Of a DNA stretch of 64,000 nucleotides, positions 39,601 to 48,024 are shown piece by piece. Location of the stretch: NCBI RefSeq assembly GCF_035304305.1, contig NZ_DATGQG010000022.1, positions 1-64,000 on the forward strand, given 5' to 3'. Made by a program: the position numbers and the translations under genes. This DNA comes from Ferrovibrio sp035304305 (lineage in GTDB: Bacteria; Pseudomonadota; Alphaproteobacteria; Ferrovibrionales; Ferrovibrionaceae). The notes under the pieces are model-generated. The model made no database searches and was not told where the DNA came from. It saw nothing but the letters and a program-made list of their open reading frames with translations. Position 1 is the first letter of the stretch; the number at the start of each line of letters is the position of its first letter.

Positions 39601-42600
39601 ATGACGAACAGGCGCCTCACGCCAGGCAAGGATAACCAGCGGCATCGCCGCCCCAGCATGACCGGCCTCGTCCTGGCCGGCACGCTTGGGCTGCTGTCGC
39701 CGGCAGCGGCGCAGCAGGCAGTACCGCAGGCCAATACCCCGCCGCTCGGCACTCCGGCGCCGGCTCCAGTCGCAGCGCCCAACGTGACCATTGTGCCTCC
39801 GGCGGCTCCTGTCGTCCCGCCGCAGCCGGCCGTTGCGCCTGTCCGCACCCGCGCTGGTGAACACCCGACCTTTACGCGGCTTGTTTTCGACTGGCCCGAG
39901 CGCGTCGATTTCGATCTGGCCACCGAGGGCAACAGCGCCACGATCCGCTTCAACCGTGCCGTTCCCGTAGATCTCGGGCGACTGCCTAATTTTCCGCCGC
40001 GCGGCGTGAGCAAGCTGAGTGCGACGCTGGCCGATGGCGGCAGCATCGTCCGGTTCGATATCCCCGATGGTGCCACGGTGAAGTCGTGGCGCGACGGCGC
40101 CAAGGTGGTGGTGGACATCGCGCAGCCGGAAGCGGCCGCGGCAAAGGCGGGGAGCAAGCCCGCCGACCCGAAGCCTGCGGACGCGAAGACCGCAGACATC
40201 AAACCGGCTGAAACGAAGATTGAGGCCGATACGGCGGCAGCTGAACCGAAACCGGCGCCGTCGAGTACACCGCAGCCGCCGGCACCGGCTAAGCCCCCGC
40301 AAGCCGCGCCTGCGCCGGCCCAGGCACAGAAACCGGCGCAAACTCAGCCCCAGGCTCAGGCTCAAGTTCAGCCGCAGCCTCAGGCGCAGTCCCCAGCCCA
40401 GCCGGCCGCGTCGCCGGTTCCCGGTGTCCCGGCTGCCGCTCCGGTGACGCCGGTCCATGCGGCGCAACTTGGGACCTTCATGCCGGCGCCTCCGACCGGC
40501 CCGATCAGCGGTGAGCCCCTGGTGCCCGGAGTCGATTCCAGCCGTACCGGCCCGCTGCTGCATTTCCCCTGGACGCGGCCGGTCGCGGCTGCCGCGTTTC
40601 TGCGCCATGGCTATCTCTGGCTGGTCTTTGACCGTGCTGCCGCAGTTGACCTGCGCCCGATTACCACCCGCGAATGGAACGGCGCGATCAACGGCGTGGA
40701 GCAGCTGCCGATTCAGGGTATGACGGTGCTGCGGCTGGTGGTACCCAGCGGCACGACGGCGGGATTCTCGCGGCGCAATGCCGGCTGGCAGGTCACCATC
40801 AACACCATACAGCCGGACCAGCTCGTTCCGAAGGACGGTGACACCGCGGCCGAAACCGACCCGGTGCCAACCGGCCGTCCGCAGGAGATAGACGTTCGAC
40901 GCCAGCTGGACAGCGACGGCGGTGCCAAGCTCTTCTTTGCCGCCAACGAACCATCGCCACCTCTGCAGGTGCCTGATCCGGATACCGGCGATGTGATCAC
41001 GGTGGTGCCTTTTGCCGGCGCCAATGGCGGCGTGCCGAACCGACGCGATTTTATCGAGCTCAGCGTCATGTCGAGCTTCCAGGGCTTCGCCATCGAGCCG
41101 CATGTCGATGCACTCGACATTCGCCGCTTTCCGCGCGGCATCGAGATCGGCACGTCGAACGGTCTGTCGCTGTCGGCGCCGCGCGGCGCTGACCCGCACA
41201 GCGGGATTGTGGAAATCCTCCAGTTCGCCGAGTGGCGCAAGGTGCCCGGTGAAACCTATGGCGAGCAGGAGGAGAATCTCCTGCGCCGCATCGCCCAGTC
41301 TACGCCGGGGCAGCGCCAGGCGGCGCGCCTGGCGCTGGCGCAGTTCTACTCTGCCAACGACATGCATCCCGAAGCTCTGGGTGTTCTTGCGCGGGCGCGG
41401 CTCGAACAGCCGGATCTCGAGCGCGACAAGCTGTATCGGGCGCTGCGGGGCATCGCCAATCTGCGGCTCGGGCGACTTGCTGATGCGGCCAGCGATCTCG
41501 ATTCGAAAGTGTTCGACGACGATCCGGATGTGCTCGCCTATCGTGGCGTGCTGGCGGCTGAACGTGACGACTGGCCCTCGGCGCGGCGCGCCTTCTCGCT
41601 GTCGGGCGCTGCAGTGGCGAAGTTTCCGCCTGACCTGCGGGCACCGATACGGCTGACCATGGCCCGTGCCTGGCTGGCCGGCGGTGACGTCGCCGCAGCG
41701 ACGGCAGAGCTGCGTGCGCTGGAGGGTGACACGCTGAGCCGCGGTCAGGCGGCCGAGGGCAATTACGTCCGTGGCCTGCTCGCCGAGGCGACCAACAAAC
41801 CCGAAGATGCGATCCGCTGGTTCGACCTGGCAGCCAGCAGCGGCGACCGGCGCGTCCGCGCACTGGCCGAGTTCGCCAGGACAGAGCTCATGCTGAACCG
41901 CAAGCAGATTGACACGACGCAGGCGATCGAACGGCTGGAGCAGCTGCGCTTTGCCTGGCGTGGCGGACCCTATGAATTCAACCTGCTGCGCCGCCTGGGC
42001 GAGCTGCAGTTCTCCACGGGCGACCTGCGCGGCGGCATCACCACCTTCCGCCAGCTGGTGAAATACTTTCCGAAATCGCCCGAGGTGCCGCTGCTCACCA
42101 AGCAGATGAGCGACGAGTTCGCCCGGCTGTTCCTCGATGGCGGTGCGCAGGCGTTGCCGCCGCTGACGGCACTGGCGCTGTACTACGACTACCGGGAACT
42201 GACGCCGGCAGGGCCGGAGGGTGACGAGATCATCGGCAAGCTGGCCGACCGCCTGGTTTCCGTCGACCTGCTGAACCGTGCCGCCGAGCTGCTTGAGCAC
42301 CAGATCACCTATCGCCTGCGTGGCGAGGATCGCGCCCGGGCCGGCGCGCGGCTGGCGGTGGTCTATCTGCTCGATCGCAACCCGGATTCCGCGCTGAAGT
42401 CGCTGCACGCTACCAATGCGGCTGGATTGTCGCCGGCGGTGGCGCAGGAGCGCCGTCTGCTAGAGGCCCGAGCGCTGGGCGATCTCGACCGCTTCCCCGA
42501 AGCGCTCAATCTGCTCGGCCAGGACCAGAGCCCGCAGGCGATGGGCCTGCGCGCCGATCTGCACTGGCGGGCCCGGGATTGGGTCGCCTTTGCGCGCGTC

Positions 42601-42921
42601 GTTGGGCAGATCCTCGGCGACCGCCACGCCGATCCGGCGCCGCTGACCGCGGATGAGCGCAAACTGGTATTGCAGCTGGCCGTGGCCCATGCCCTGAGCA
42701 ACGACATCACGGCGCTCGACACGCTGCGGCGCAGTTATGAAGAGAAGCTGCGCGATACGCCTGACGCGGCAACCTTCGCGGCTGTTGCCAGCACGATCAG
42801 TCGTGCTCCGGGCGACCCGCGCGAACTGGCCGCTACTATCGCCCAGGTCGGCCAGTACGAAGCCTTCATGAGCCGCTACCGCGAGCGTGTCGCCCGCGGT
42901 GGCCTGAGCGCGATCAACTGA
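39601..42921 (+). CDS. Large exported TPR protein with AMIN-like N-terminal domain
   Basis: 1106 residues from ATG 39601 (another ATG at 39658 would shorten the n-region). A signal peptide (MTGLVLAGTLGLLSPAAAQQ core) predicts export. Residues about 80-175 look like an AMIN-type beta domain (TFTRLVFDWPERVDFDLATEGNSATIRF in part, ...VVVDIAQP). A second similar region near residue 330 (LLHFPWTRPVAAAAFLRHGYLWLVFDRAAAVDL in part) follows a long Pro/Ala/Gln linker. From residue about 560 to the end TPR-like helical repeats dominate (QAARLALAQFYSANDMHPEALGVL and others). It probably acts in the periplasm or at the cell wall around the flagellum. I know no characterised homologue. Confidence 0.78.
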   Translation: MTNRRLTPGKDNQRHRRPSMTGLVLAGTLGLLSPAAAQQAVPQANTPPLGTPAPAPVAAPNVTIVPPAAPVVPPQPAVAPVRTRAGEHPTFTRLVFDWPERVDFDLATEGNSATIRFNRAVPVDLGRLPNFPPRGVSKLSATLADGGSIVRFDIPDGATVKSWRDGAKVVVDIAQPEAAAAKAGSKPADPKPADAKTADIKPAETKIEADTAAAEPKPAPSSTPQPPAPAKPPQAAPAPAQAQKPAQTQPQAQAQVQPQPQAQSPAQPAASPVPGVPAAAPVTPVHAAQLGTFMPAPPTGPISGEPLVPGVDSSRTGPLLHFPWTRPVAAAAFLRHGYLWLVFDRAAAVDLRPITTREWNGAINGVEQLPIQGMTVLRLVVPSGTTAGFSRRNAGWQVTINTIQPDQLVPKDGDTAAETDPVPTGRPQEIDVRRQLDSDGGAKLFFAANEPSPPLQVPDPDTGDVITVVPFAGANGGVPNRRDFIELSVMSSFQGFAIEPHVDALDIRRFPRGIEIGTSNGLSLSAPRGADPHSGIVEILQFAEWRKVPGETYGEQEENLLRRIAQSTPGQRQAARLALAQFYSANDMHPEALGVLARARLEQPDLERDKLYRALRGIANLRLGRLADAASDLDSKVFDDDPDVLAYRGVLAAERDDWPSARRAFSLSGAAVAKFPPDLRAPIRLTMARAWLAGGDVAAATAELRALEGDTLSRGQAAEGNYVRGLLAEATNKPEDAIRWFDLAASSGDRRVRALAEFARTELMLNRKQIDTTQAIERLEQLRFAWRGGPYEFNLLRRLGELQFSTGDLRGGITTFRQLVKYFPKSPEVPLLTKQMSDEFARLFLDGGAQALPPLTALALYYDYRELTPAGPEGDEIIGKLADRLVSVDLLNRAAELLEHQITYRLRGEDRARAGARLAVVYLLDRNPDSALKSLHATNAAGLSPAVAQERRLLEARALGDLDRFPEALNLLGQDQSPQAMGLRADLHWRARDWVAFARVVGQILGDRHADPAPLTADERKLVLQLAVAHALSNDITALDTLRRSYEEKLRDTPDAATFAAVASTISRAPGDPRELAATIAQVGQYEAFMSRYRERVARGGLSAIN

Positions 42922-42956
42922 AAGCGCCTGATGTCTACTTCCTCGGATTGCGTGAA

Positions 42957-42985
42957 GGCCCGGCCGCGATAGCGGCGTAGGGGCC
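42957..42985. terminator. Possible hairpin between convergent TPR and fliP genes
   Basis: An interrupted stem (GGCCC...GGGCC outside GCCGC-GATA-GCGGC) lies between the TPR gene stop (42921) and the fliP stop (42996). There is no T-run, so termination is uncertain. Confidence 0.3.
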
Positions 42986-42995
42986 GGAACGCCGG

Positions 42996-43802
42996 CTATC
43001 TTGCTCCGAGGAAGCTCTCCACAAGCGCGGCGCAGACGAGATTCCAGCCGTCCACCAACACGAAGAAGATCAGTTTGAAGGGCAGGGAGATCATCACCGG
43101 CGGCAGCATCATCATGCCCATCGACATCAGCACGCTCGCCACCACCATGTCGACGACGATGAACGGTATGAAGAGCAGGAAGCCGATCTCGAAAGCCCGT
43201 TTCAGTTCGCTGATCATGAAGGCCGGCACCAGGACGCGCAGCGAAAGGTCCTCCGGGTTGGCCGGGGGCGGCAGCTGAGCAAAGTCGGAGAACAGCGCCA
43301 GATCCTTTTCGCGGACCTGGCTCCGCATGAAGGCGTGGAAAGGCGCGATGGCGCGGTCGAAGGCGGTCGCCTCGTCGATCTGTTCCTCGATCAGCGGCTG
43401 AATGCCTTCCGTGTAGGCACGTTCCAGGGCCGGCTGCATGATGAAGAAGGTGAGAAACAGCGCCAGACTGATCAGCACGGTGTTCGGCGGGGTGGTCTGG
43501 GTGCCCATAGCGCTGCGCAGGATCGAGAGCACGACGACAATGCGCACGAAGCTGGTGATTACCACCAGGATTGACGGTGCCAGCGCCAGTACGGTGGTCA
43601 GCGCGACAAGCTGAATGACCCGACCGGTCAGCGTTCCGCCGCCCTCGCCGAGATCGATCGTTACCGACTGGGCGAAGGCGGGCAGCGGCAGCCAGATCAG
43701 CGCGCCAAGCGCCAGCGCGAATGCAGCACTGACCGCGACGCAGTGGCCGCGGCTCAGCTGCGCCGACCGGCGCAGCAGCCAGGATTTGCAGCGGTCAAAC
43801 AT
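42996..43802 (-). CDS. fliP: Flagellar export gate protein FliP
   Basis: 268 residues from ATG 43802, overlapping the end of fliO. An N-terminal cleavable-type signal (VSAAFALALGALIWLPLPAFAQ) is followed by the family core LALAPSILVVITSFVRIVVVLSILR-type helix (here LAPSILVVITSFVRIVVVL), TPPNTVLISLALFLTFFIM and FMISELKRAFEIGFLLFIPFIVVDMVVASVLMSMGMMMLPP (read in part). FliP forms the pentameric export gate with FliQ and FliR, encoded nearby on the other strand. It ends in TAG. Confidence 0.95.
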   Translation of the reverse strand: MFDRCKSWLLRRSAQLSRGHCVAVSAAFALALGALIWLPLPAFAQSVTIDLGEGGGTLTGRVIQLVALTTVLALAPSILVVITSFVRIVVVLSILRSAMGTQTTPPNTVLISLALFLTFFIMQPALERAYTEGIQPLIEEQIDEATAFDRAIAPFHAFMRSQVREKDLALFSDFAQLPPPANPEDLSLRVLVPAFMISELKRAFEIGFLLFIPFIVVDMVVASVLMSMGMMMLPPVMISLPFKLIFFVLVDGWNLVCAALVESFLGAR

Positions 43803-44169
43803 CGCGGTCGAACCTCGGTGGTTTGCGGTCGAAGACCGGCACTTCACGTTCCGATGCGGGTCTGCGCCGGCCTTCGCCGTGCGGTGCGGTCCCCGGTTCC
43901 TCGGTCTGGGACGGGATGCCGGTTTCGATGACCAGATCACCCTCCCCGCCCAGCAGCAGCAGATGCTCGACATCGTCCCGGCGCACCAGCACCAGCCGGC
44001 GGGAGCCATCCACCTGGGCCGCCTCCACGACGCCGATCCGCTGTCCCGGGCGCCATTTGCCGAAGCGGCCCGACCCGGACAGGGCGCGCATGCCGTACCA
44101 GAACAGGGCCAGCAGGATCAGCAGGCCGCCAAAGGCGATTGCGATCTGGGTGAAATCGATGGAGGTCAT
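43795..44169 (-). CDS. fliO: FliO-like flagellar export accessory protein
   Basis: 124 residues from ATG 44169. One membrane helix (IAIAFGGLLILLALFWYGMRAL) is followed by a short beta domain with the FliO pattern GQRIGVVEAAQVDGSRRLVLVRRDDVEHLLLLGG (read in part) and a Pro/Arg-rich tail. FliO helps assemble FliP. The gene overlaps fliP by 8 nt on the same strand, as expected. Sequence conservation in FliO is low; assignment rests on topology, domain and gene order. Confidence 0.82.
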   Translation of the reverse strand: MTSIDFTQIAIAFGGLLILLALFWYGMRALSGSGRFGKWRPGQRIGVVEAAQVDGSRRLVLVRRDDVEHLLLLGGEGDLVIETGIPSQTEEPGTAPHGEGRRRPASEREVPVFDRKPPRFDRDV

Positions 44170-44235
44170 GATCCATTCCGTAATTGCGGCAATGTGGAAG
44201 CCGGGCCCGAGTCGGGTCAAGCGACCCTTCGCCGA

Positions 44236-44526
44236 TCACTCCGGCGGGCCTTTCCCCTGGGTGCGGTAGATGTAGCTGAGTATTTCAGCCACTGCCGCGA
44301 AGGCCTCCAGCGGGATCAGGGCGTCGATATCCAGCTTGGCGAGGATTTCAACCAGATCGGAGTCCTGGCGGACGGTAATGCCGTGATCGAGCGCGATCCG
44401 GATGATCTGGTCGGCGACAAACCCTTGACCGCTCGCAACAATCCGGGGCGCCTCCTCGCGCCTGGGATCGTAGCGGAGGGCAACGGCCCTGTTGCGGATC
44501 GGGGGTGAAGGGGGGGGCTCGGCCAC
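44236..44526 (-). CDS. FlhB C-terminal-domain paralogue (FlhX/EscU-like)
   Basis: 96 residues from GTG 44526, preceded by AGGAAAG; a GTG at 44553 lacks a ribosome-binding site. It matches only the cytoplasmic FlhB-C domain: NRAVALRYDPRREEAPRIVASGQGFVADQIIRIALDHGI (read in part) and IPLEAFAAVAEILSYIYR. It has no membrane segments and lacks the self-cleaving NPTH motif seen in the full-length FlhB of this window. Such stand-alone paralogues can partly substitute for the FlhB switch domain in other bacteria. It precedes fliO-fliP on the same strand and faces flgB across a CtrA-like box. Confidence 0.85.
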   Translation of the reverse strand: MAEPPPSPPIRNRAVALRYDPRREEAPRIVASGQGFVADQIIRIALDHGITVRQDSDLVEILAKLDIDALIPLEAFAAVAEILSYIYRTQGKGPPE

Positions 44527-44568
44527 GGGCTTTCCTGATCTGGTGGGGCGCACACTATCAGTCGGGGC

Positions 44569-44583
44569 TTAACTGAATCTTTA
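44569..44583. promoter_or_regulatory. Near-consensus CtrA box upstream of flgB
   Basis: TTAA-CTGAATC-TTTA, followed by CGG, has one mismatch to the CtrA consensus TTAA-N7-TTAA. It lies 83-97 nt upstream of flgB and 43-57 nt upstream of the divergent FlhX-like gene. Class II flagellar genes are CtrA-controlled in Caulobacter. Confidence 0.5.
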
Positions 44584-44665
44584 CGGCTCCGGCCCAGTCT
44601 GCAAACCGGACTCAAAGGCCTGCGGGACCGGCGTTTCGGGGCCGGCTGGCGGCAAGGATTTGGGC

Positions 44666-45073
44666 ATGGATCTCGATCGTATCGGTCTGCTGAAGGCTAT
44701 CACCCGGCGCATGGACTGGCTGGGCGAGCGCCATCGCGTGATCGCCGAGAACATCACTCATGCGGACACCCCCAATTACCGCGCCAGGGACCTCAAGCAG
44801 GTCAGTTTCGGCGAGCTGGTCCGGGGGAGCCAGCTGGGCATCACCGCCCGCGTCACCCAGCCGGGCCATCTGCGGGGCCTGGGCGGCAGCAACAATCAGT
44901 GGCAGCGGACCACGACCGGCGCCTATGAAACGGCGCCCAACGGCAACACGGTCAATCTCGAACAGCAGATGATGAACATGGCCGAGACCCAGGCCGACCA
45001 TAACCTGATGACCAACCTTTACCGCAAGCAGGTCGGTCTGCTGCGCAAGGCGCTGGGCAACCGGCAGGGTTAA
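44666..45073 (+). CDS. flgB: Flagellar proximal rod protein FlgB
   Basis: 135 residues from ATG 44666, preceded by CAAGGA. It carries the rod N-terminal motif (MDWLGERHRVIAENITHADTPNYRARDLK in part) and the C-terminal pattern NTVNLEQQMMNMAETQADHNLMTNLYRKQVGLLRKALG (read in part). FlgB is one of the first rod subunits assembled on FliE. It opens the long operon flgB-flgC-fliE-fliQ-fliR-flhB-cckA. Confidence 0.95.
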   Translation: MDLDRIGLLKAITRRMDWLGERHRVIAENITHADTPNYRARDLKQVSFGELVRGSQLGITARVTQPGHLRGLGGSNNQWQRTTTGAYETAPNGNTVNLEQQMMNMAETQADHNLMTNLYRKQVGLLRKALGNRQG

Positions 45074-45104
45074 GGCTGCAGGGCGAAGGTAGCGGAGCAG
45101 GCGC

Positions 45105-45515
45105 ATGGAACTGAAGAATGCGATGAAGATCTCCGCCTCGGGCATGCGGGCCCAGGGCGAGCGTCTGAAAACCATCGCCGAGAACCTGGCCAATGCCGAT
45201 TCTCTGGCCAAAACGCCCGGCGGAGACCCCTACAGGCGCAAGGTTGTCAGCTTCAAGTCGGAACTCGACCGCGCCACTGGCGCCGCCCTCGTGAAGGCGC
45301 AGAAGCCGATCCCCGATCGCTCGGATTTCGAGCTGAAATACGATCCCGGCCATCCCGCCGCCAATTCCGACGGTTACGTCAAAATGCCGAACGTGAAGAC
45401 GGTGATCGAAATGGCCGACATGCGCGAGGCCCAGCGTACCTATGAAGCCAATGTGAATGCCGTCGATACGGCCAAGCAGATGATCAATCGCACGATCGAC
45501 CTGCTGCGCAACTGA
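45105..45515 (+). CDS. flgC: Flagellar proximal rod protein FlgC
   Basis: 136 residues. Starts AMKISASGMRAQGERLKTIAENLANADSLAKTPGGDPYRRK (read in part), the FlgC hallmark, with PGHPAANSDGYVKMPNV in the middle and VIEMADMREAQRTYEANVNAVDTAKQMINRTIDLLRN at the end (read in part). It is a proximal rod subunit exported by the flagellar system. It lies 31 nt after flgB and 14 nt before fliE. Confidence 0.96.
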   Translation: MELKNAMKISASGMRAQGERLKTIAENLANADSLAKTPGGDPYRRKVVSFKSELDRATGAALVKAQKPIPDRSDFELKYDPGHPAANSDGYVKMPNVKTVIEMADMREAQRTYEANVNAVDTAKQMINRTIDLLRN

Positions 45516-45529
45516 ACGGAGTAAGAATT

Positions 45530-45829
45530 ATGGCCGATTTGACCATCGGAAGCCGCATCGCTGGGTTGGCACCCTCTCTGGGGGCTGGGAGCGCGACCCA
45601 GGCGAAGCCGGCCCAGGGTTTCGGCGAGATGCTGACCGAGGCCCTGCAGAATACCGTGGACGCCTCCCGCGCCTCGGAAGCGATGGCCTCCCAGGCGGTT
45701 GCCGGTAAGGCCGATGTGACCGACGTGGTCACCGCCGTCACCAATGCGGAAATGGCGCTGGATACGGTCGTCTCGATCCGCGACAAGGTCATCTCCGCCT
45801 ACCAGGAAATCCTGCGCATGCCCATCTGA
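45530..45829 (+). CDS. fliE: Flagellar hook-basal body complex protein FliE
   Basis: 99 residues. A disordered N-terminus precedes the helical core GFGEMLTEALQNTVDASRASE and the C-terminal motif VVTAVTNAEMALDTVVSIRDKVISAYQEILRMPI (read in part), the FliE signature. FliE joins the MS ring and export gate to the proximal rod. It is followed 49 nt later by fliQ. Confidence 0.95.
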   Translation: MADLTIGSRIAGLAPSLGAGSATQAKPAQGFGEMLTEALQNTVDASRASEAMASQAVAGKADVTDVVTAVTNAEMALDTVVSIRDKVISAYQEILRMPI

Positions 45830-45878
45830 TTGGGCCGAGCCGCATTTTAAGGTAAGGTCGGCGGCGGAGAACGATTCG

Positions 45879-46145
45879 ATGACGGCCGTCGAAGTAGTGG
45901 ACGTTTTGCGGGAAGGCATCTGGGTGCTGCTCAAGGTAGCCGGCCCGGCGATGATCGTCAGTCTGGCCATCGGCCTCGCAATCTCCCTGATTCAGGCGCT
46001 GACCCAGCTGCAGGAACCGACGCTTACCTTTGTGCCCAAGGTGCTCGCGATTTTCGGTACCCTGATCATCACCATGCCCTTCATGATCGGCACCATGGTG
46101 ACCTTCATGGAGCACCTGGCGCAGCGCATTGCCGGCCTGCAATAG
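45879..46145 (+). CDS. fliQ: Flagellar export gate protein FliQ
   Basis: 88 residues from ATG 45879, the standard FliQ size. Two membrane hairpin helices are clear: GIWVLLKVAGPAMIVSLAIGLAISLIQALTQLQEPTLTFVPK (read in part) and a second segment IFGTLIITMPFMIGTMVTFM. It joins FliP and FliR in the export gate. The fliR start is 9 nt downstream. Confidence 0.95.
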   Translation: MTAVEVVDVLREGIWVLLKVAGPAMIVSLAIGLAISLIQALTQLQEPTLTFVPKVLAIFGTLIITMPFMIGTMVTFMEHLAQRIAGLQ

Positions 46146-46154
46146 CGGGGCGGC

Positions 46155-46919
46155 ATGCTCCAGGACCTGGTCGCGGGCAACGTCTACGCATTCATTCTGA
46201 TTTTCTGCCGCCTCGGGGCCGCCATGATGACGCTGCCCGGAATCGGCGAGAATTCGATCACGCCCCGCGCGCGGCTGGCTATTGCGCTGCTGACCGCCGC
46301 TCTGACCGTGCCGGTGCTCGGGCCGCTGCTGCCGCCGCTTCCGGCGCAGCCGTTCCATCTCGCCTTCCTCGTGGTCAGCGAGATCGGCTTTGGCCTGGCG
46401 CTCGGGCTGGTGGCAAGGCTGACCGTTTCGGCCATGCACATCGCCGGCAGTATTATCGCCATGCAGGCTGGCCTTGCGGCCGCCATGTTCTTCGACCCCA
46501 ACCAGGGCTCCCAGAGCGCACTGGTCAGCAGCGCCCTGGTTTTTCTAGGGGTCGCGCTGATTTTCGTGACCGATCTGCATCTGCTCGCCATCAGGGCGGC
46601 CTATGACAGCTACACGCTTTTCCCCCCTGCCCAGGCGCCGGCCTTCGGAGATTTCGCCAGGGTCGCGACGGATCTGGTCGCCACCAGCTTCGCACTCGGG
46701 CTCAAGCTTGCGGGTCCATTCATTGTTTACGGTATTGTGTTCAATGTTGCTCTCGGCCTGCTGAACCGCCTGATGCCGACCCTGCAGATATTCTTTATCA
46801 TGCAGGCACCGCAGATCGCCTTTGCGTTCCTGCTGCTTGGTCTGGCGCTGACGGCGATGGGCCTGTCGTTCACGTCCTATGTCGAGGAACACCTCTCGCA
46901 GTTCCTCGCGCCGAAATAG
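46155..46919 (+). CDS. fliR: Flagellar export gate protein FliR
   Basis: 254 residues with about six membrane segments. Family landmarks are FCRLGAAMMTLPGIGE, ARLAIALLTAALTVPVL, GFGLALGLVARLTVSAMHIAGSIIAMQAGLAAAMFFDPNQG (read in part) and LLNRLMPTLQIFFIMQAPQIAF. FliR is the third component of the gate and contacts FlhB. The flhB gene starts 9 nt later, keeping the common fliR-flhB order. Confidence 0.95.
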   Translation: MLQDLVAGNVYAFILIFCRLGAAMMTLPGIGENSITPRARLAIALLTAALTVPVLGPLLPPLPAQPFHLAFLVVSEIGFGLALGLVARLTVSAMHIAGSIIAMQAGLAAAMFFDPNQGSQSALVSSALVFLGVALIFVTDLHLLAIRAAYDSYTLFPPAQAPAFGDFARVATDLVATSFALGLKLAGPFIVYGIVFNVALGLLNRLMPTLQIFFIMQAPQIAFAFLLLGLALTAMGLSFTSYVEEHLSQFLAPK

Positions 46920-46928
46920 GGAAGGGGC

Positions 46929-48020
46929 ATGGCAGAAGACGCCGACCCAGAATCCAAAACCGAAGACCCTTCCGCGAAACGGCTTTCCGAAGCGGCAGAT
47001 AAGGGCAATGTCGCGCGTTCGCAGGAGGTTGGGTACTGGTTCACCTTCCTCGCTGCGGCGGTCGCACTGTGGATGCTCCCGGAAATGATGGGCGATCGGG
47101 TGGTGCGGAGTACGCGCGTCTTCTTCGAGCAGCCGCACCGCATCCCGGTCGATGCCAGCCACCTCAGCAACGTGCTGATCGATCTTTTCGTCGGCATGAG
47201 CAGCGTCATGATGCCAGTGCTCGGGCTGTTCATGGTATTCAGTCTGGCCGGTAGCGTCCTGCAGAATCCGCCGCATTTCAGCCTCGAGAAGATCAAGCCG
47301 AATTTCTCCAAGCTCTCGCCGATGAAGGGCCTGAAGCGGATCTTCTCGCTGCAGGGTCTGTTCGAGTTCGTCAAGAACATTCTGAAGGTGACCATCCTCG
47401 GCTCCATTCTGTTTGCCGTGATCTGGCCGGAACTGGATTCCCTCGAGGCCCTGGTCGATCTCGACCCGGCGGTACTCATCCCACTCTGCCTGAAGCTGGT
47501 GATGCGGCTAATCGGCGTGCTGATCGCGGTCATGTTCGTGATCGCGGTGGCCGACTACGCCTACCAGAAATACAATTTCCTGAAGAACCTCCGGATGACC
47601 AAGCAGGAGGTCAAGGATGAGCACAAGGAGACCGAGGGCGATCCGCTGATCAAGGCGAAACTGCGTCAAATCCGCATGCAGCGCGTGCGCAAGCGCATGA
47701 TGGCAGCCGTACCCGAAGCCAGCGTCGTCGTCACCAACCCGACGCATTACGCCATCGCGCTGAAATACGATCCCGGGAAGATGGATGCGCCGACCGTGGT
47801 GGCCAAGGGCGTCGATGTGCTGGCCCGGCGTATCCGCGAGATCGCCACGGAACACAGGGTGCCGATCGTCGAGAATCCGCCGCTTGCCCGCGCGCTGTAC
47901 AAGGTGGAGCTCGACGATCCGATCCCGATCGAACATTACAAGGCGGTGGCGGGCGTGATCAGTTACGTGATGAAGCTGAAGGATGGCCTGGCTGCGGAAT
48001 ACCGCCCGGAGGCTGGCTGA
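46929..48020 (+). CDS. flhB: Flagellar export switch protein FlhB
   Basis: 363 residues. Starts with the acidic/Lys-rich tail EDADPESKTEDPSAKRLSEAADKGNVARSQEV (read in part), then four membrane segments, then the cytoplasmic switch domain. The self-cleavage motif N270-P271-T272-H273 is intact, followed by YAIALKYDPGKMDAPTVVAKGVD and the terminal VPIVENPPLARALYK. FlhB changes export specificity from rod/hook to filament substrates. Four bases separate it from cckA. A separate FlhB-C paralogue lies at 44236-44526. Confidence 0.96.
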   Translation: MAEDADPESKTEDPSAKRLSEAADKGNVARSQEVGYWFTFLAAAVALWMLPEMMGDRVVRSTRVFFEQPHRIPVDASHLSNVLIDLFVGMSSVMMPVLGLFMVFSLAGSVLQNPPHFSLEKIKPNFSKLSPMKGLKRIFSLQGLFEFVKNILKVTILGSILFAVIWPELDSLEALVDLDPAVLIPLCLKLVMRLIGVLIAVMFVIAVADYAYQKYNFLKNLRMTKQEVKDEHKETEGDPLIKAKLRQIRMQRVRKRMMAAVPEASVVVTNPTHYAIALKYDPGKMDAPTVVAKGVDVLARRIREIATEHRVPIVENPPLARALYKVELDDPIPIEHYKAVAGVISYVMKLKDGLAAEYRPEAG

Positions 48021-48024
48021 GCCT

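Noticed and set aside
39553..42408. Long minus-strand open frame of about 950 codons
   Set aside because: It is the shadow of the TPR gene: Arg/Gln/His-rich translation, no motifs, while the plus strand shows a signal peptide and TPR-like helices.
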